From positions 868,001-932,000 of the forward strand of contig CP073218.1 of assembly GCA_020342235.1 (NCBI GenBank): DNA of 64,000 nt. The letters are read 5' to 3'. The notes under the pieces were generated by a model, which was given only the letters and a program-made list of their open reading frames with translations, ran no database searches and was not told the DNA's origin. Numbering within the stretch: position 1 is the stretch's first letter; each line of letters begins with the position of its first letter. Positions 30,606-41,569 of this stretch are shown piece by piece. This DNA is from Saccharomycopsis phalli. Its lineage: Eukaryota > Ascomycota > Saccharomycetes > Ascoideales > Saccharomycopsidaceae. Position numbers and translations under genes: made by a program.

Positions 30606-31526
30606 ATGACCATCCCAGTAATCTGCCTCCAGGCTAACAAACTTCTACGAGACTTTGGAGACTCTCTCGTGGGAACGGTTCTTGATCCCAGAAACGACAT
30701 TGTGCTCATCACAGGAGTGTCTGCGGGACTCGGAAAGGAATTGGCCAAGGAATTCTTAAAGACCGGGGTCAAGGTGGTGGGAATTGACATTAACGATCTT
30801 CCCCAGGAGCAGGGCTTGGAGGGGATATGCTTTCTTCCGTGCGACGTTTCCAACAGAGAAGAGATCATCAACATCAAGAACATTGTTGAGCAGCAAATTG
30901 GCACGGTGACCATTCTTGTCAACAACGCTGGGCTCACTACTGGAGAGACCTTGTTGGGATTGAGCTACGAGGAAATCGAGCGGACCATCCAGGTGAATCT
31001 CGTGTCGCATTTCTACATGGATAAAATATTTCTTCCGGGAATGATCGACTGCAAACGGGGCTACATTGTCACCGTGGCATCCATTCTAGGGTACCTTTCA
31101 CCAGCACGACTAAGTGCGTATGGTGCGTCAAAAGCCGGGTTGATTGCGCTCCACGAGTCGCTCACCTACGAAATTGGGCCTCCTTCGCTCTCTCCCAGCG
31201 GGGTAAAGACGTTGCTTGTGGCTCCTGGTCAGCTTCGGACGTCGATGTTTGTTGGGGTTGATACTCCCTCGACGATTCTTGCACCGGTGTTGGATCCCGT
31301 GGACGTGGCACGGACTATAGTTGAGTCTGTGCAGTTGGGACGTCGTGGGGAGCTCAAGTTGCCGTTTTATGGCAATTTCTTGCCGCTTTTGCGGATGCTT
31401 CCTTGGCGGGTGGTCGAGGCGGCACGGTATCTTTCTGGGGTGGATACCAGTATGTTGGAGTACAAGGGGTCGATAAGCCGGTTGAGACAAAAGAGTATTT
31501 CCATCATGTCGCTCGGCAAGGAGTGA
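30606..31526 (+). CDS. Short-chain dehydrogenase (TDA5/SDR16C-like)
   Basis: This 306-aa protein is a classical short-chain dehydrogenase/reductase. The cofactor motif is TGVSAGLG (about 37-44). The acid-containing strand VVGIDIND suggests NAD preference. NNAG is present, and the catalytic Ser and YxxxK lie in SAYGASKAGL. A hydrophobic C-terminal segment (FLPLLRMLPWRVVEAARYL) may associate with membrane, as in the SDR16C/Tda5 group of lipid-droplet or ER dehydrogenases. The substrate is not known. It is convergent with the next gene with only 79 bp between stop codons. Confidence 0.85.
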   Translation: MTIPVICLQANKLLRDFGDSLVGTVLDPRNDIVLITGVSAGLGKELAKEFLKTGVKVVGIDINDLPQEQGLEGICFLPCDVSNREEIINIKNIVEQQIGTVTILVNNAGLTTGETLLGLSYEEIERTIQVNLVSHFYMDKIFLPGMIDCKRGYIVTVASILGYLSPARLSAYGASKAGLIALHESLTYEIGPPSLSPSGVKTLLVAPGQLRTSMFVGVDTPSTILAPVLDPVDVARTIVESVQLGRRGELKLPFYGNFLPLLRMLPWRVVEAARYLSGVDTSMLEYKGSISRLRQKSISIMSLGKE

Positions 31527-31605
31527 TGTGGAGATGTACGAGGAGCAATGTGGAGACGAACAAGGAGCAATGTAGAGACGTACGAAGATGACATGGGTAT
31601 GCGTA

Positions 31606-32910
31606 TTAGAACAAGAAAAGAGATATCGTAAACAAAACATATGTAAGGGTGCTGCTGCGGCAAAATTCTGGTGAGCCGTTGAGCGATTTCGTTAGGTTTG
31701 AAGTTGAGGTGGAGAGTAGGGTATTAAAGATGCCGGTGCCAACTGCACCAAAGGTATTGCCGGTGCCAACGGAATTTCCAGGGCCAGCCGAACTTCCAGC
31801 CAAACTTCCAGCCGCACCAAGGGTCCCGGAAACCGTAGTGAGACTAGCACCGGAGTCGGTTCCTGGTGCAAAAGTGTCGGTATTTGAAATCTGCAGTAGC
31901 GTCGACGCAACTAGCAGCGAATCACCAACAGTCGAGGTGATTATCGACACCAGCCCCGAGCTAATGACCGTCTGTGTGGCCTGCACCGTGGTTATTTGAA
32001 TAAACACCGTGTCGCACTCCGAGTCGGCACACGAGCTGATTGTCGATGTAGTTGCACTTTCGGTAACGGTGACAACCTGTGGAGAGATGGTGGACGTCAC
32101 TGTGACCACCTGGGGACCCTGATTGGGCACTGTGACGGTTGCTGTGTTATCTTCGGGCTGCACTATTACCGTGACGGTGGTGACTTGTCCGTTGCTGGTG
32201 AGGGTGCTTTCCATTGTCAGACTGATGTCGACAATGACAGTTTCCACTACGACGTCGGGCGAATCGGTTGAAGAAGGGCCTGTGGTGTCAGTGGCTTGGC
32301 CAAGGGTGATTCTCGAGCCAGTGGTTTGTCCAAATGAAAGTGTCGAACCAGTGGCTTGGCCAAGGGTAATTCTCGAACCAGTTCCCGTCAGAGTAGCGGG
32401 ATTTGGAGACAGACCTTGGCTGATGGACCCTGGCTGAAGTACAGGCGGAATGTAGGTATCAATCACAGCCGAGTCGTTGCCCACTGGCCGAAGATTGAGC
32501 AACACCCCATTGGAACAAACACTGGTGTTTGTAGTTGCAAACACGGTAAATGAGGACTTTCCATTGCCCTGCGGACACCCAACAAAAATATAGTCCAGGT
32601 TGTAGTGGAGGTGTCTTCCTGCAATATAAAAGATGGTGGTACCAGTGGTGTTTGCGGTCAACTGGCCGGTGCCATCTATGATCAACCGGTAGTTTGAGTT
32701 CTGCACTGACGCCATCCCGTTGTCATCTATGCTGAATTGCAACAGCGTCCCGTCATTGGAGAGTGCCAAGGTGCTGTTTTTCACCGTCAATGGGAAAAGC
32801 TGCACTGGAGAACCAATATTCTCGCCAATGGCCATCAAGGAAAACAAGCCAGAGTCAGCAAGAGCACTGGCCAAAAGACATAGAAACGGCGCCAAATACA
32901 AAATAATCAT
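31606..32910 (-). CDS. GPI-anchored cell-wall protein
   Basis: This 434-aa protein starts with a signal peptide (MIILYLAPFLCLLASALA). An ordered N-terminal domain of about 150 residues follows. It begins DSGLFSLMAIGENIGSPV and has two cysteines (FVGCPQG, SVCSNG); this fold type is common in yeast wall mannoproteins. Next are short repeats around GSRITLGQATGS, a Thr/Val-rich stretch (VVTVTSTISPQVVTV type) and a CADSEC pair. The C-terminus has a likely GPI signal: Asn-Gly-Ser omega region and the tail LTYVLFTISLFLF. The frame continues upstream only to a TTG, and the ATG at 32910 places the signal peptide exactly at the start. Ligand or enzymatic role unknown. Confidence 0.8.
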   Translation of the reverse strand: MIILYLAPFLCLLASALADSGLFSLMAIGENIGSPVQLFPLTVKNSTLALSNDGTLLQFSIDDNGMASVQNSNYRLIIDGTGQLTANTTGTTIFYIAGRHLHYNLDYIFVGCPQGNGKSSFTVFATTNTSVCSNGVLLNLRPVGNDSAVIDTYIPPVLQPGSISQGLSPNPATLTGTGSRITLGQATGSTLSFGQTTGSRITLGQATDTTGPSSTDSPDVVVETVIVDISLTMESTLTSNGQVTTVTVIVQPEDNTATVTVPNQGPQVVTVTSTISPQVVTVTESATTSTISSCADSECDTVFIQITTVQATQTVISSGLVSIITSTVGDSLLVASTLLQISNTDTFAPGTDSGASLTTVSGTLGAAGSLAGSSAGPGNSVGTGNTFGAVGTGIFNTLLSTSTSNLTKSLNGSPEFCRSSTLTYVLFTISLFLF

Positions 32911-34135
32911 TGGGCTTGCAAGCTTGGTAAACAAAACCCAAGCCGTCAAGGTGCATTATATAGGGTACGAAAAAATGGCTGGTCGTTAGACGAGGCAAAC
33001 TTAATCGGCCGACTGCAAAATCTGGTATCCTCGAAACAGAAGTGTCATTACTCAATTGGGAATTACATCCATGGTTTGCAATACCGGTCTATCTCACGGC
33101 CAACCGAGTCGCTATTCTGCAGCCACTGAGTCGTGGTTTGTCCAGGCAATTGTACGCTCTGTTTATATTTTATACTGGCCAAGTCGCTTAGCGGGGTGAT
33201 TTTGGTTCTTTTATTATATTTCAGCCATTGCCTGGTGTCTTTGGCTCAATGCAAGGTCCTGGTACCAAAGATTTCACTCCTGGCACAGCCGCATTGCCTT
33301 ATTACACGACATGAATAGATGAGACAATTTAGAGTAATGTGAATTTCAATGGATGGTGAATTTCAATGGAATGAAACTGATATTCTTGTCTGGTAATTGT
33401 GTTGACTTCTGTTGAAATTCTCTTGGAATTGAGGTGAAATTTTGTTGAAATTGTACTGAATTATACCAGCCTCTTCCAGCCTCTGCAGTTGCAACTCACA
33501 TCTGGCCAACATGACGTCATGAATATAATTTACTGGAACCCAGTCTCTAATATTATCAACGTTTACAAATTAGAAATATCAAAAAACCTGACAATCATCA
33601 ACGGCTACCTTGGTCCAAGAAACTGTCATTCTGATCCCGTCTCAGCTACATTTTATTAGTACCACTACATTTTATTAGTACCCCCTAGATTGAAAAACTA
33701 AGCATATCAAAGATGATAAATTCCAACTTGATAGAATCTCAGCCAAGAACCACTGCATTTTATTTAAAGAAATGGTTCTGGACGAAACTTCCACCATCAA
33801 GTCACGTGTGTATATATGCCAAACATACATTTGGTCAATCAGTTTGGGCGCACCTTGAGAATTAATGATTCTAGACTGCTACCACTACTAAATTACTATC
33901 ATCACTAGACTGCTACCACTACTAAATTACTATCATCACTAGACTGCTACCACTACTAAATTACTATCCATTACTTATACCTAAAGGTAAAATAATCAGA
34001 CCTTTGAAGTATACCTTAACCAATACATACTTCAAATTCACATTAACCATTCCACATCCAATCTCAATCCATACACACCATACTACAATCCCACCCTACA
34101 TGTCCTGTAAAATACATTCATTATGCTTAGCTAAT
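32911..34135. other. Intergenic region
   Basis: About 1.2 kb. It holds a 34-bp tandem repeat (33871-33968) and near 33350-33450 several TGGAATTGAGGTGAAATT-like repeats. No gene is supported. Confidence 0.4.
33871..33968. repeat. 34-bp tandem repeat, three copies
   Basis: Almost three perfect copies of a 34-bp unit beginning CTAGACTGCTACCACTACTA. The near-identity of the copies suggests recent expansion. Confidence 0.9.
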
Positions 34136-34459
34136 TTATTCAGCGATAGCTCTGGTGTAAATCAATTGGGAAGAGTGTCTAGAAACCTTCTTGATGATTC
34201 CCTCTCTCTCCAATTGGGCAATGGCAACTCTGGCCATGGATCCTCCAATCTTAAGACGGTCAACCAAGACAGAAACACTGACGTATCTGTAAGTTGGCAC
34301 CTCCTTCATGATACGGTCGTACTTCTCTTGGTCCAAGACAACCAAATGTTGGGCCTTGTCCTTGACAGACTTCTTGCTCCACTTCTTCTTGGACTTCTTA
34401 CCACCGGCCATGGCGGCAGCAGCTTTGGCAGCTTTGGACAATTGAACTTTTGGAGGCAT
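34136..34459 (-). CDS. RPS25: 40S ribosomal protein eS25
   Basis: This 107-aa protein is ribosomal protein S25, on the head of the small subunit near the E site. It has the conserved basic N-terminus [14 protein letters not shown]...[12 protein letters not shown] and the winged-helix part with [26 protein letters not shown] and [21 protein letters not shown]. The length matches S. cerevisiae Rps25 (108 aa). No intron is visible. The upstream region has an inverted AGGGTTTCAACCCT (34579-34592). Confidence 0.98.
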   Translation of the reverse strand: MPPKVQLSKAAKAAAAMAGGKKSKKKWSKKSVKDKAQHLVVLDQEKYDRIMKEVPTYRYVSVSVLVDRLKIGGSMARVAIAQLEREGIIKKVSRHSSQLIYTRAIAE

Positions 34460-34578
34460 ACTGAAGTTAGTAATTGCTTGTGGTATAATTGACAGGCTGG
34501 AGATTGCAAGACATTGGGGGACAACAGGTTACTGTGCTGAAATGACAATAAATCAAACTGAAATCGGTGCCAAGTTTA

Positions 34579-34592
34579 AGGGTTTCAACCCT
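34579..34592. promoter_or_regulatory. Palindromic AGGGTT/AACCCT element upstream of RPS25
   Basis: AGGGTTTCAACCCT lies about 125 bp upstream of the RPS25 ATG. AACCCTA is the core bound by Tbf1-like factors, which control ribosomal protein genes in many yeasts other than S. cerevisiae. Binding here is inferred. Confidence 0.4.
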
Positions 34593-35479
34593 ACCGAGAT
34601 TTGCACTTTAGTTGGCGATAGAACCGGCTATATCATATCCATTACTTCGGTTTCCGATGCTTCTCGCCCATCTCACGTATTCTTCCATCCACAATCGGTA
34701 TTTTGTACTTACTTGTTATGACTTGTTCGTTCTACAAGATGTAAATTTTTCTGAGTGCCAGTTTGCACGCTCGAAAGCGTACCAGGGCTCATACACCGCC
34801 AATGAAAAATCGCCCGTGATCGCAGTGACAGTAAAATGACCTGGTATTGTGCACGTGGTAAACAGCATGTCAATTATCGTTTGTATGTATTTATCCTTGT
34901 TTAGTGACGACGTAATAGAATAGGTTTTAATAATAATACTTAATAAAGTATAGTTGGCATTTCGCAACGGGTTGTACTGGTCAAGCTCATGACCAGCAGA
35001 AGCATAATAGAACCATTGAGATAAATGGAGTGGGACTGGATTGTAGTTTTGAAATTATAGTATAAACATTGCTAATTCTGCTGTATGTTTTATGGTAGCA
35101 AAGACGCGATTACGGAGTAAAGTGTAATTGTGGTTCGTACAATTTTCCAAAAGATGTAAACTAATGGAGCTGGTCCATGGGTATAATTTAGGAGCATGAT
35201 TTGAATTTGTTTATTACAGTTGAAGATCAATGAGACAATGGGCACCTGTCACATTGGCCATGCATCAATATGTATATTTAGATCTAATGAATTGTATTTT
35301 GATCTTGTTGTATTTTGATCTTGTTGTATTTTGATCCCATGACCATTGCCGTTTATTCCGTATTTCCAATGGATTGTTGGATTATCTAGATATAAATTAT
35401 TCGACTGGATTTGGTTGATGGTTATTTACAGAACCACTGACAAATTACCGGAGCCAGATATGTAAGTTACTGGCGTGGG
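34593..35479. other. Intergenic region beyond the RPS25 promoter
   Basis: About 890 bp of AT-rich DNA with a TTGTATTTTGATC triple repeat near 35293-35336. No gene is supported. Confidence 0.4.
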
Positions 35480-36355
35480 ATTAATATTTAACATGCTACG
35501 TAGTATAGTAACTAGGATACGAGTTGGAAAAATATATCCACTTGACAATTCGGAGAAAGTAGGACGGTTTACTTGAAGATGAAATACCTTTTGTCAGAGA
35601 AGAACAAAGACCTATTGGGATTGGTTCTTTAAGATGGTGATTTATCCACCTTCCACGACTTTACCTGTGCAGCACTATTGGCCTCTTGAGCCCAAGAACA
35701 GAAATACAAAGGAGTCACCACTGCAATCAAGCCTGCCTTTTCTTCTCAGATAGCCGAAGCTTAAACTTGTAGATTCTACACGGCTGAGCTCGACTGGTGG
35801 TTTTCTTGTTGCTACGGCGCGTTGGGGGATAGCTTTAGAATGTACACTGGATCGGAGTGGCTCAAGTAACCTACGACCTGGAGAATGCTCATTGCTCCTC
35901 GAATACCAGATTCTCTATATTTATGTCATTACTTAGTGGGAAGTTTCATCCTGTTGTAGAGTTTTCTTCCAACTATATGGCCGTCATCAGTCGTAGACGG
36001 CAAAGTATCAATCTCTTCTGGGAGTCTAGTATGGTTATAGTCTTGTGTAAATATTTCAGTAGTTAAGGGATCAATAAGAACATCAATTCAATCATCACCG
36101 CCGTTCTGATTATTCAATTACAAAGGAACAAAACTCATCTATAATTAACTAAATAACTGAGTATAAGTTTGTAACGATGTCACACTCAATAGACAATGAA
36201 ATCGACATGGTCATTATAAGATTAGCAGAATTGACAAGACTAGCATAATTGCCGGAAAGCAGTGGAACGGGTGTGTAGCCAAGAAACATGTGAGCAACAA
36301 ACGGTGTATGTTCAGAAAGAAATGTATTCCTTTTTATTACAGTGTCTTTAATCCG
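35480..36355 (+). repeat. Dispersed repeat of unknown class, split by a LINE fragment
   Basis: Two parts, about 35480-35640 and 36215-36355, match parts of sequences at about 52255-52620 and 62540-62708. Shared landmarks are AACTAGGATACGAGTTGG, a TGTCAGAG-AGAAC...TTGGGATT block, and ACTAGCATAATTGCCGGAAAG near the end. Between the two parts lies a LINE 3' fragment, so the LINE landed in an older element. The class is not clear; solo-LTR-type remnants are possible. The copies are diverged and look old. Confidence 0.4.
35640..36063 (+). mobile_element. 5'-truncated LINE copy (3' end)
   Basis: This stretch matches the 3' end of the LINE at 54993-55760 in opposite orientation. It begins in the Cys/His region of ORF2 (CACGACTTTACCTGT resembles the HDFTC segment of the longer copy) and passes through GTCACCACTGCAATCAAGCC. 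It then runs into the non-coding tail: CTTCCAACTATATGGCCGTC, GTAGACGGCAAAGTATCAAT and CTGGGAGTCTAGTATGG. The tail ends at about 36063 without a clear microsatellite. The reading frame is decayed. Confidence 0.65.
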
Positions 36356-36529
36356 TTGCCATGTATGTATTACATTGGTGTATGGTAATTGCTACAGTGT
36401 ATTACAAGTACTATCGACTTCATTTACCAGATATCTACAGCAAGTTTATCTATCTGATCCACAGATATCTACACAAGGAATCCCATCTCCCACCTCACTC
36501 CCACCTACAATCAACAATTATATCATGCA

Positions 36530-38848
36530 TTAAAACTCCCAAGTCTCATCCACACTCTCAATGGCCCACTGAAACTTCTCCCGAAGCGTCTTGGTGAGCA
36601 CCTTCTCTATCGGCACGTGATACTTCTTGCTGAAGGTCACCAAGAGCCGCGGGTCGATATAGTTGACCTTTGAGGTGCTGAGCGACACCATGGAGTTGTC
36701 CTCTTTATCCTTCAACTGTAGCGACGTGTTGGCAATGCGCTCGTCTATCTTGGCCACCTCCTTTTCGAGCTTCTCAACGTCGTGCTTCATCTGCAGCTCG
36801 TCGATTCGCTTCGTCGTCACTTCCGCAAGGTACACGTCCCTCGTTGCGTCGACGTTCTCAAGTCTCACCCGGAGCTCTGCATCCTTGAGCTCATCCCCAC
36901 CTTCAAGCTTGATTTTCTCATTGTCGCGATTGAACTTTTTCGTGACCTTGTCGCGCTCTTTATCGGCCCAGCCCTGGATAATCGTGTCGAGCTCTTCGTT
37001 GGTCAAGTCGTCAATCTCGTCAAAGTACCCTGGCTTCTTCTTCTTCAAGGAGCCGTCCTCCTGGAGAAGCATGCGCTTCAACCGGTACTTTTTCCACACC
37101 ATCTCCTTGATGCGGTCGTTGATCCGCGCCACTGCTGCCGCATGGCCCTTGGTCACGCTCCGCTGATGGTTACACAAGATTGCAACTTCGCGGTTGGCAG
37201 CATTGAACTTCACAAGCTTCTCTGCCGGAGTACCCTCGTTTGGAATGAGCCGAATGAGATCCTGCATCGTCTTGGACGCGTTGTATGTCCGGAACACCTT
37301 GGCAGTGAGTCCCGGCATGTAGTTCTGGAAGTGTCGGTTCAACACCGATGGGTCGATCCGGTCAAAGAGCTGGTCGCCAATCTGCTTCGGGGCCTTTTTG
37401 AAGATCTTCAAGTTCTTAAACACCTGTGCATCCACCTCGACTTCCTGGTAGAACCGGATCGAGTCCTTTCCTAGAAAGTCAAACACCACGGTCCGAGGCG
37501 GCTTCAAAGTAATGTGCTCGTATCGTAACGAACAGCAGCCAACGGTATCTGCTTCCTCCTCGCCCTTTTCACCACCAGCTCGAAGCGCAAACACGTCAAT
37601 CAAGTACGTTGCGACTGCCATTTGTCGCTCCTGCATCAAGTTCGACTTCAAGTTCTTGCGGTAATCCTTGCGGATCGCCTCAATGTGCAGCTTGAGCTGT
37701 CGCGCCTTTTCAAACTTCTTAAAGTCGCTGATACCCTTGATGCTCGAGTTCGCCGCTAGCCGCACGTACTTGTGCTGCCCTTGGACATTTTCCTTCCACA
37801 TTGCAAGCCAACCTCCGGTGTTGTCATGCTTTACTTCGGCCCAATGATGGCCCGCTGGCGGCTCAGGGACCTTGGCATGCTCGTCGATGTTGATGGTGAT
37901 ATCCTCGGGCCGGAGCCGCTTCTTCAACTTGCCGGTCTTGGGATGTGCACCACGGCCTCGGAACAACGCCGGAGGCTCCAAACGAAAGTTCCCGACCTGC
38001 TCCTTGCGCCCGTTCATCATGCAGAACTTGAACGGCTCCTCCTCCGCATCTTTTGCTGCCTTGATCGCCTTCTTTTCGTCCTTGCTGAGCGCCTTCTTCA
38101 ACTCCCGCTTCTGCTCAAAGTACTCGTACATCGCCCGGAAATCGCACTTGTCAAACTGCCGGATCGCCACATTCGCGCCCCCAGCCGCTTTGAGCACCTC
38201 GAGGAAGTCGTGGAAGAAGTTCTTTTGGAAAATCGGGTTCTTGGCATGTTCGGTCTCCAACATCGCCCCATAGAACCCAGCCACTTCCTCGGCTTCTAGA
38301 GGCAAGTCCACGGGCTTTCCGTCATACAACATCTTGACGTTTCTTGGCAATGGCTCGTAGTCTGGCGGGAATAATACCCCATTATGTGAGAGTGTCTCCC
38401 ACTGGATTTCCCCGTCCAACTTCTCCTGTTCTTCCCACCACCTGTATGTGTCTTCGTTTTCCTCGCCCTCGCCCTCTTCCTTTATGCCTTTGTCCTCCTC
38501 CTTTATCCTTTTGTCCTCCTCCTTTATACCTGGCTTCCCACCTTTCTTCCCATTGCCCTTTCCAGCCTTTGGCTTCACCTCCTTCATAACAGTTGCCTTT
38601 GGCTTCACCTCCTTCGCCCCCTTTGCCTTCGCCACACGTGCCTTTTTCTGTGACGTTTCCTGCTTCACCTCACGAGCACGCTTCTGAACCCTCTTCTTGG
38701 CCCGAGGCTTCACGTCGTCCATTGAGGTGTCACTCGCCGAATCCTTCAAGCTGACTAGCGGCTTGTCCTCGTCACTCGAATCCAACTCAATCCGCTTCAC
38801 CTTTCGCGCAGCCCGCCGGCTCAAAGAAACGTCCTCGTCTGATGACAT
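36530..38848 (-). CDS. TOP1: DNA topoisomerase I (type IB)
   Basis: This 772-aa nuclear enzyme relaxes positive and negative supercoils through a 3'-phosphotyrosyl intermediate. The N-terminal 150 residues are charged with Lys-rich [12 protein letters not shown] repeats and casein kinase 2-like SSDEDKP sites. The core starts about [14 protein letters not shown]. Catalytic region motifs include [24 protein letters not shown] and [11 protein letters not shown] coiled-coil linker (about 600-700) leads to the C-terminal active-site segment [10 protein letters not shown], with catalytic Tyr about 730. Length agrees with S. cerevisiae Top1 (769 aa). A TCACGTGA site (38937-38944) lies 90 bp upstream of the ATG. 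Confidence 0.97.
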   Translation of the reverse strand: MSSDEDVSLSRRAARKVKRIELDSSDEDKPLVSLKDSASDTSMDDVKPRAKKRVQKRAREVKQETSQKKARVAKAKGAKEVKPKATVMKEVKPKAGKGNGKKGGKPGIKEEDKRIKEEDKGIKEEGEGEENEDTYRWWEEQEKLDGEIQWETLSHNGVLFPPDYEPLPRNVKMLYDGKPVDLPLEAEEVAGFYGAMLETEHAKNPIFQKNFFHDFLEVLKAAGGANVAIRQFDKCDFRAMYEYFEQKRELKKALSKDEKKAIKAAKDAEEEPFKFCMMNGRKEQVGNFRLEPPALFRGRGAHPKTGKLKKRLRPEDITINIDEHAKVPEPPAGHHWAEVKHDNTGGWLAMWKENVQGQHKYVRLAANSSIKGISDFKKFEKARQLKLHIEAIRKDYRKNLKSNLMQERQMAVATYLIDVFALRAGGEKGEEEADTVGCCSLRYEHITLKPPRTVVFDFLGKDSIRFYQEVEVDAQVFKNLKIFKKAPKQIGDQLFDRIDPSVLNRHFQNYMPGLTAKVFRTYNASKTMQDLIRLIPNEGTPAEKLVKFNAANREVAILCNHQRSVTKGHAAAVARINDRIKEMVWKKYRLKRMLLQEDGSLKKKKPGYFDEIDDLTNEELDTIIQGWADKERDKVTKKFNRDNEKIKLEGGDELKDAELRVRLENVDATRDVYLAEVTTKRIDELQMKHDVEKLEKEVAKIDERIANTSLQLKDKEDNSMVSLSTSKVNYIDPRLLVTFSKKYHVPIEKVLTKTLREKFQWAIESVDETWEF

Positions 38849-39085
38849 TATTGTTTAAACGGGAAATTTCATCGTTTGTGCATCTATACATTGGCTGCCG
38901 GGGCACATAATGTGCGGCTCGTAACCTAATCTTCAATCACGTGATCATGGTCAGGGCTCATTTATGGTTTACAGCTCCGCTTCCCCCAAGCAACATATTC
39001 ACATGCGCCTGTTACCCCATTTTTGAATTTCCCATATAAAGGCGCCTTTCCCGGGAACATTGTCTACTCTTGAAAAAAAAAGAAA

Positions 39086-39466
39086 ATGCCAGTTATTGTC
39101 GAAGGATTCAAATCGTCAGAGTTGTTGGACGGGATCAACAAGAAATTGTCGTCAGATGCCGACTTCAGAGCAAAGTCCCTCAAAGCCGTCAAGGGCACCA
39201 TTGTGTTTAACATCAAAAACAAACAGGGAACCACCCAGGCATGGCTCTTGGATTTGAAAAAGGACGGCGACATCAAGGCCGTTGATCAGTCAGAGGTAAA
39301 GGGCAAGGACGCTGTGATTGCCACTAGTGACGTCAATTTAAAGAAGCTCATCTCCGGTAAAGCAAGCGCCCAGACCTTGTTCTTGTCCGGCAGATTGAAG
39401 ATCAGAGGCGACGTCGCCAAGGCTACTAACATCGAATCGCTCTTTAAGGGTGTCTCGAAGCTCTAA
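39086..39466 (+). CDS. SCP2: Peroxisomal sterol carrier protein 2
   Basis: This 126-aa protein is a free-standing SCP2 domain like Candida tropicalis PXP-18/POX18 and Yarrowia SCP2. These bind acyl-CoA and other lipids and are abundant in peroxisomes of yeasts grown on alkanes or fatty acids. The fold is complete: FRAKSLKAVKGTIVFNIKNK, TTQAWLLDLKKDG, ATSDVNLKKLISGKASAQTLFLSGRLKIRGD. It ends in SKL, a canonical PTS1. The presence of a CYP52 gene in the same window fits a lineage able to use hydrocarbons. Confidence 0.95.
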   Translation: MPVIVEGFKSSELLDGINKKLSSDADFRAKSLKAVKGTIVFNIKNKQGTTQAWLLDLKKDGDIKAVDQSEVKGKDAVIATSDVNLKKLISGKASAQTLFLSGRLKIRGDVAKATNIESLFKGVSKL

Positions 39467-39671
39467 GTAGAATATATTTGCGACTTTCTTTGACGTAGTG
39501 CTGTACCCTGCTGGGTTGACGTAGAAGTGCAATCACGTGAGATGCACCAATTTGATCGGAATTCACAATGACTAGAACCTGGCTTGAGCTTCCTTATTTA
39601 GGTGGAATTTGACGAGGAATGCTGTTTTTTGTCATTTCCGAGTAGTGGCTGTGATGGATTAGTTTATGGTC

Positions 39672-39832
39672 ATGATTGAATATTATGATTGAATATTATG
39701 ATTGAATATTATGATTGAATATTATGATTGAATATTATGATTCAACATTATGATTCGACATTATGATTCGACATTATGATTCGACATTATAATTCAACAT
39801 TATAATTCAACATTATAATTCAACATTATGAT
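39672..39832. repeat. 13-bp minisatellite
   Basis: About twelve tandem copies of a 13-bp unit that drifts from ATGATTGAATATT to ATGATTCGACATT and then ATAATTCAACATT along the array. The blocks of identical variants suggest stepwise local expansion. Confidence 0.9.
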
Positions 39833-40239
39833 TATATCATGACTCCTTTTATTCACTACCAACGTTGAAAAGTTTTGCAAATGTTCTCAGTCATTCACAT
39901 CCTTTGACCTTGAATTTTGCTCCGCTCATTGCCGTGATCCGCATCCCAGGAAATGACACATGGTATAGATCCACATTTGAAAATATCCCATGATATTTAC
40001 ATTGCTTGTATTCTGCGTACCAAATCCCTCGGCATTTTATTATCATACAATGACAGTCCATTTGATCAATGTAAAGGTGTCACTTTTAACAAAGGAAATT
40101 CAACCATTGGTTATGTTTGTATCGCACATGTAATGAGAAAGAAGATCCACTCTAATATTTTTGTAACTCGGTTCGTCCTTTAATTCCATTTAGAGAATCA
40201 GGACTTGCCTTTCTAGAGCATCTTATTTGCTCTTCTCTG

Positions 40240-40662
40240 AATAGCCAAGCGAATATATTTTAGCTATTTTACCAACTCGTATCCTAGTTACTATATTTCA
40301 AATATAATAATGTGTCTCATTCTCCTTTCAGCAGCTATAGAAATTACTGTTGTTTTACAAATTACTCGTTACTTGTGCTTCATTCTCGCTGAAACCACAT
40401 TGCAAGATGAGAAATGACCAAACAAGGCTTGCCTCTTGTCAGTAAATGTTAGACATTTCATTTTAAAGTATAAATAGTCAGGATCTTTTCAGAGTTTCTT
40501 TAATCTTTTCTCATAACTTCTTGGTAGCTACACCAATTTCCATGTCTTTTCGGCAATTGTGCTTGTATTTATTATTGCACTCGTCTTTATTACTACACTC
40601 GTCTTTATTGCACTCATCTTATCCATTTTGCCAACTCGTATCCTAGCTATTACAGTAGCATG
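40240..40662 (+). repeat. Dispersed AT-rich repeat, possible LTR-type remnant
   Basis: The segment AAGCGAATATATTTTAGCTA...CCAACTCGTATCCTAG at 40240-40300 recurs at about 40630-40660. It is found inverted near 35498-35545 and 52040-52100, and more weakly at 24085-24140. A TATA-like TATAAATAG lies between the two local copies. The family is undetermined; an old solo LTR is one possibility. Confidence 0.3.
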
Positions 40663-40873
40663 ATTACATACAACATCTGGATATCACATAGTTCCATGGT
40701 ATTCCCGATGAAAATCTGTCAATTTGGTAAATAAGAAATACAGAAACTTCCAAAGCTTCAATTACAATATAATTCACGTATATTTTCCATGCCGTTTTAA
40801 CCGACATAGTTCACATAACCAGGCTACGCATGTTTCCGAATCAAGTTCATCTATTCACCAGCCACCTTCATAC

Positions 40874-41569
40874 TTACCCCTGCAACGCCTTCAATCTTTC
40901 CTTCATTGCATTCAACGTCTCATTATTCTCTTCAAGCTCTTCTTGCTCCTCCTCCTCCAAAGGCTCTTGCGGAACTTCGCCAACTTCTCCCAATTTCAGG
41001 TTAGTCACCTCGGTAATAATCTTGTCAATCTCCTCCTCGACCTCCTCCTCCTCCTCGAAATCTTCAGCAAACCCATCCACCGTGTCTTCGATCATCTCGT
41101 TTATTATCCCGCTCTTCATGAGTTCCTGCTGCAACTGGTTCATAGTCCCCGTCAATTCAGGCAACTTCACCAAGGTATTCACCTCCTTCATTATCCCAGT
41201 GGTCGAGCTGATCTTCCCTTGCAACTTTAACATGGTGAAACTCTCGTTTATTTGCAAGGTGATGGACTGCAAATGCGCCTTGGAGTTCACCAACCGGGTC
41301 TTTTGCTTCTTGATGCTAATCAACTCCTTGGCATATATCTTTGCAGACTTGACATCGTTCTTCTTCACAGACTGCCGAATAAGACTCTCGGTCTTTTTTA
41401 TCAAAGGATTCAAGTTGTTGATACTCCGCTCGAGCTGGTTCTTATTCCTCCGAAGCAACGAGTTGCACTTGCGCATCTGGAAATTAGCATGTGTCTAAAG
41501 TGAAATAATTAGTCGGCTTACCTGTTCCTTTGGGTCTGGACCCCATATTTTCTTTTTGATAAAGTCCAT
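40874..41569 (-). CDS. VPS24: ESCRT-III subunit Vps24 (two exons)
   Basis: Vps24 caps Snf7 filaments on endosomes during sorting into multivesicular bodies. The gene has two exons, 41522-41569 and 40874-41476, joined by a 45-nt intron (GTAAGC ... GCTAATTTCCAG), giving 216 aa. Exon 1 encodes the family-typical N-terminus MDFIKKKIWGPDPKEQ. Exon 2 continues with the basic Snf7 helices (RNKNQLERSINNL, VKKNDVKSAKIYAKEL), the MKEVNTLVKLPEL segment, ELMKSGIINEMIEDT and an acidic region. It ends with the MIM1-like C-terminal helix MKERLKALQG. The missing start in the long open frame is explained by the intron. Confidence 0.95.

Larger units (their letters stand above)
39467..40873. other. Intergenic region with repeats
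   Basis: About 1.4 kb. It contains a 13-bp minisatellite (39672-39832). Two copies of a CCAACTCGTATCCTAG segment (about 40278 and 40636) sit about 358 bp apart in the same orientation, possibly marking a repeat element. No gene is supported. Confidence 0.45.

Noticed and set aside
40240-40662. Complete LTR retrotransposon
   Set aside because: Only short repeated non-coding segments are visible; no coding remnant of such an element was recognised, so at most an old remnant.
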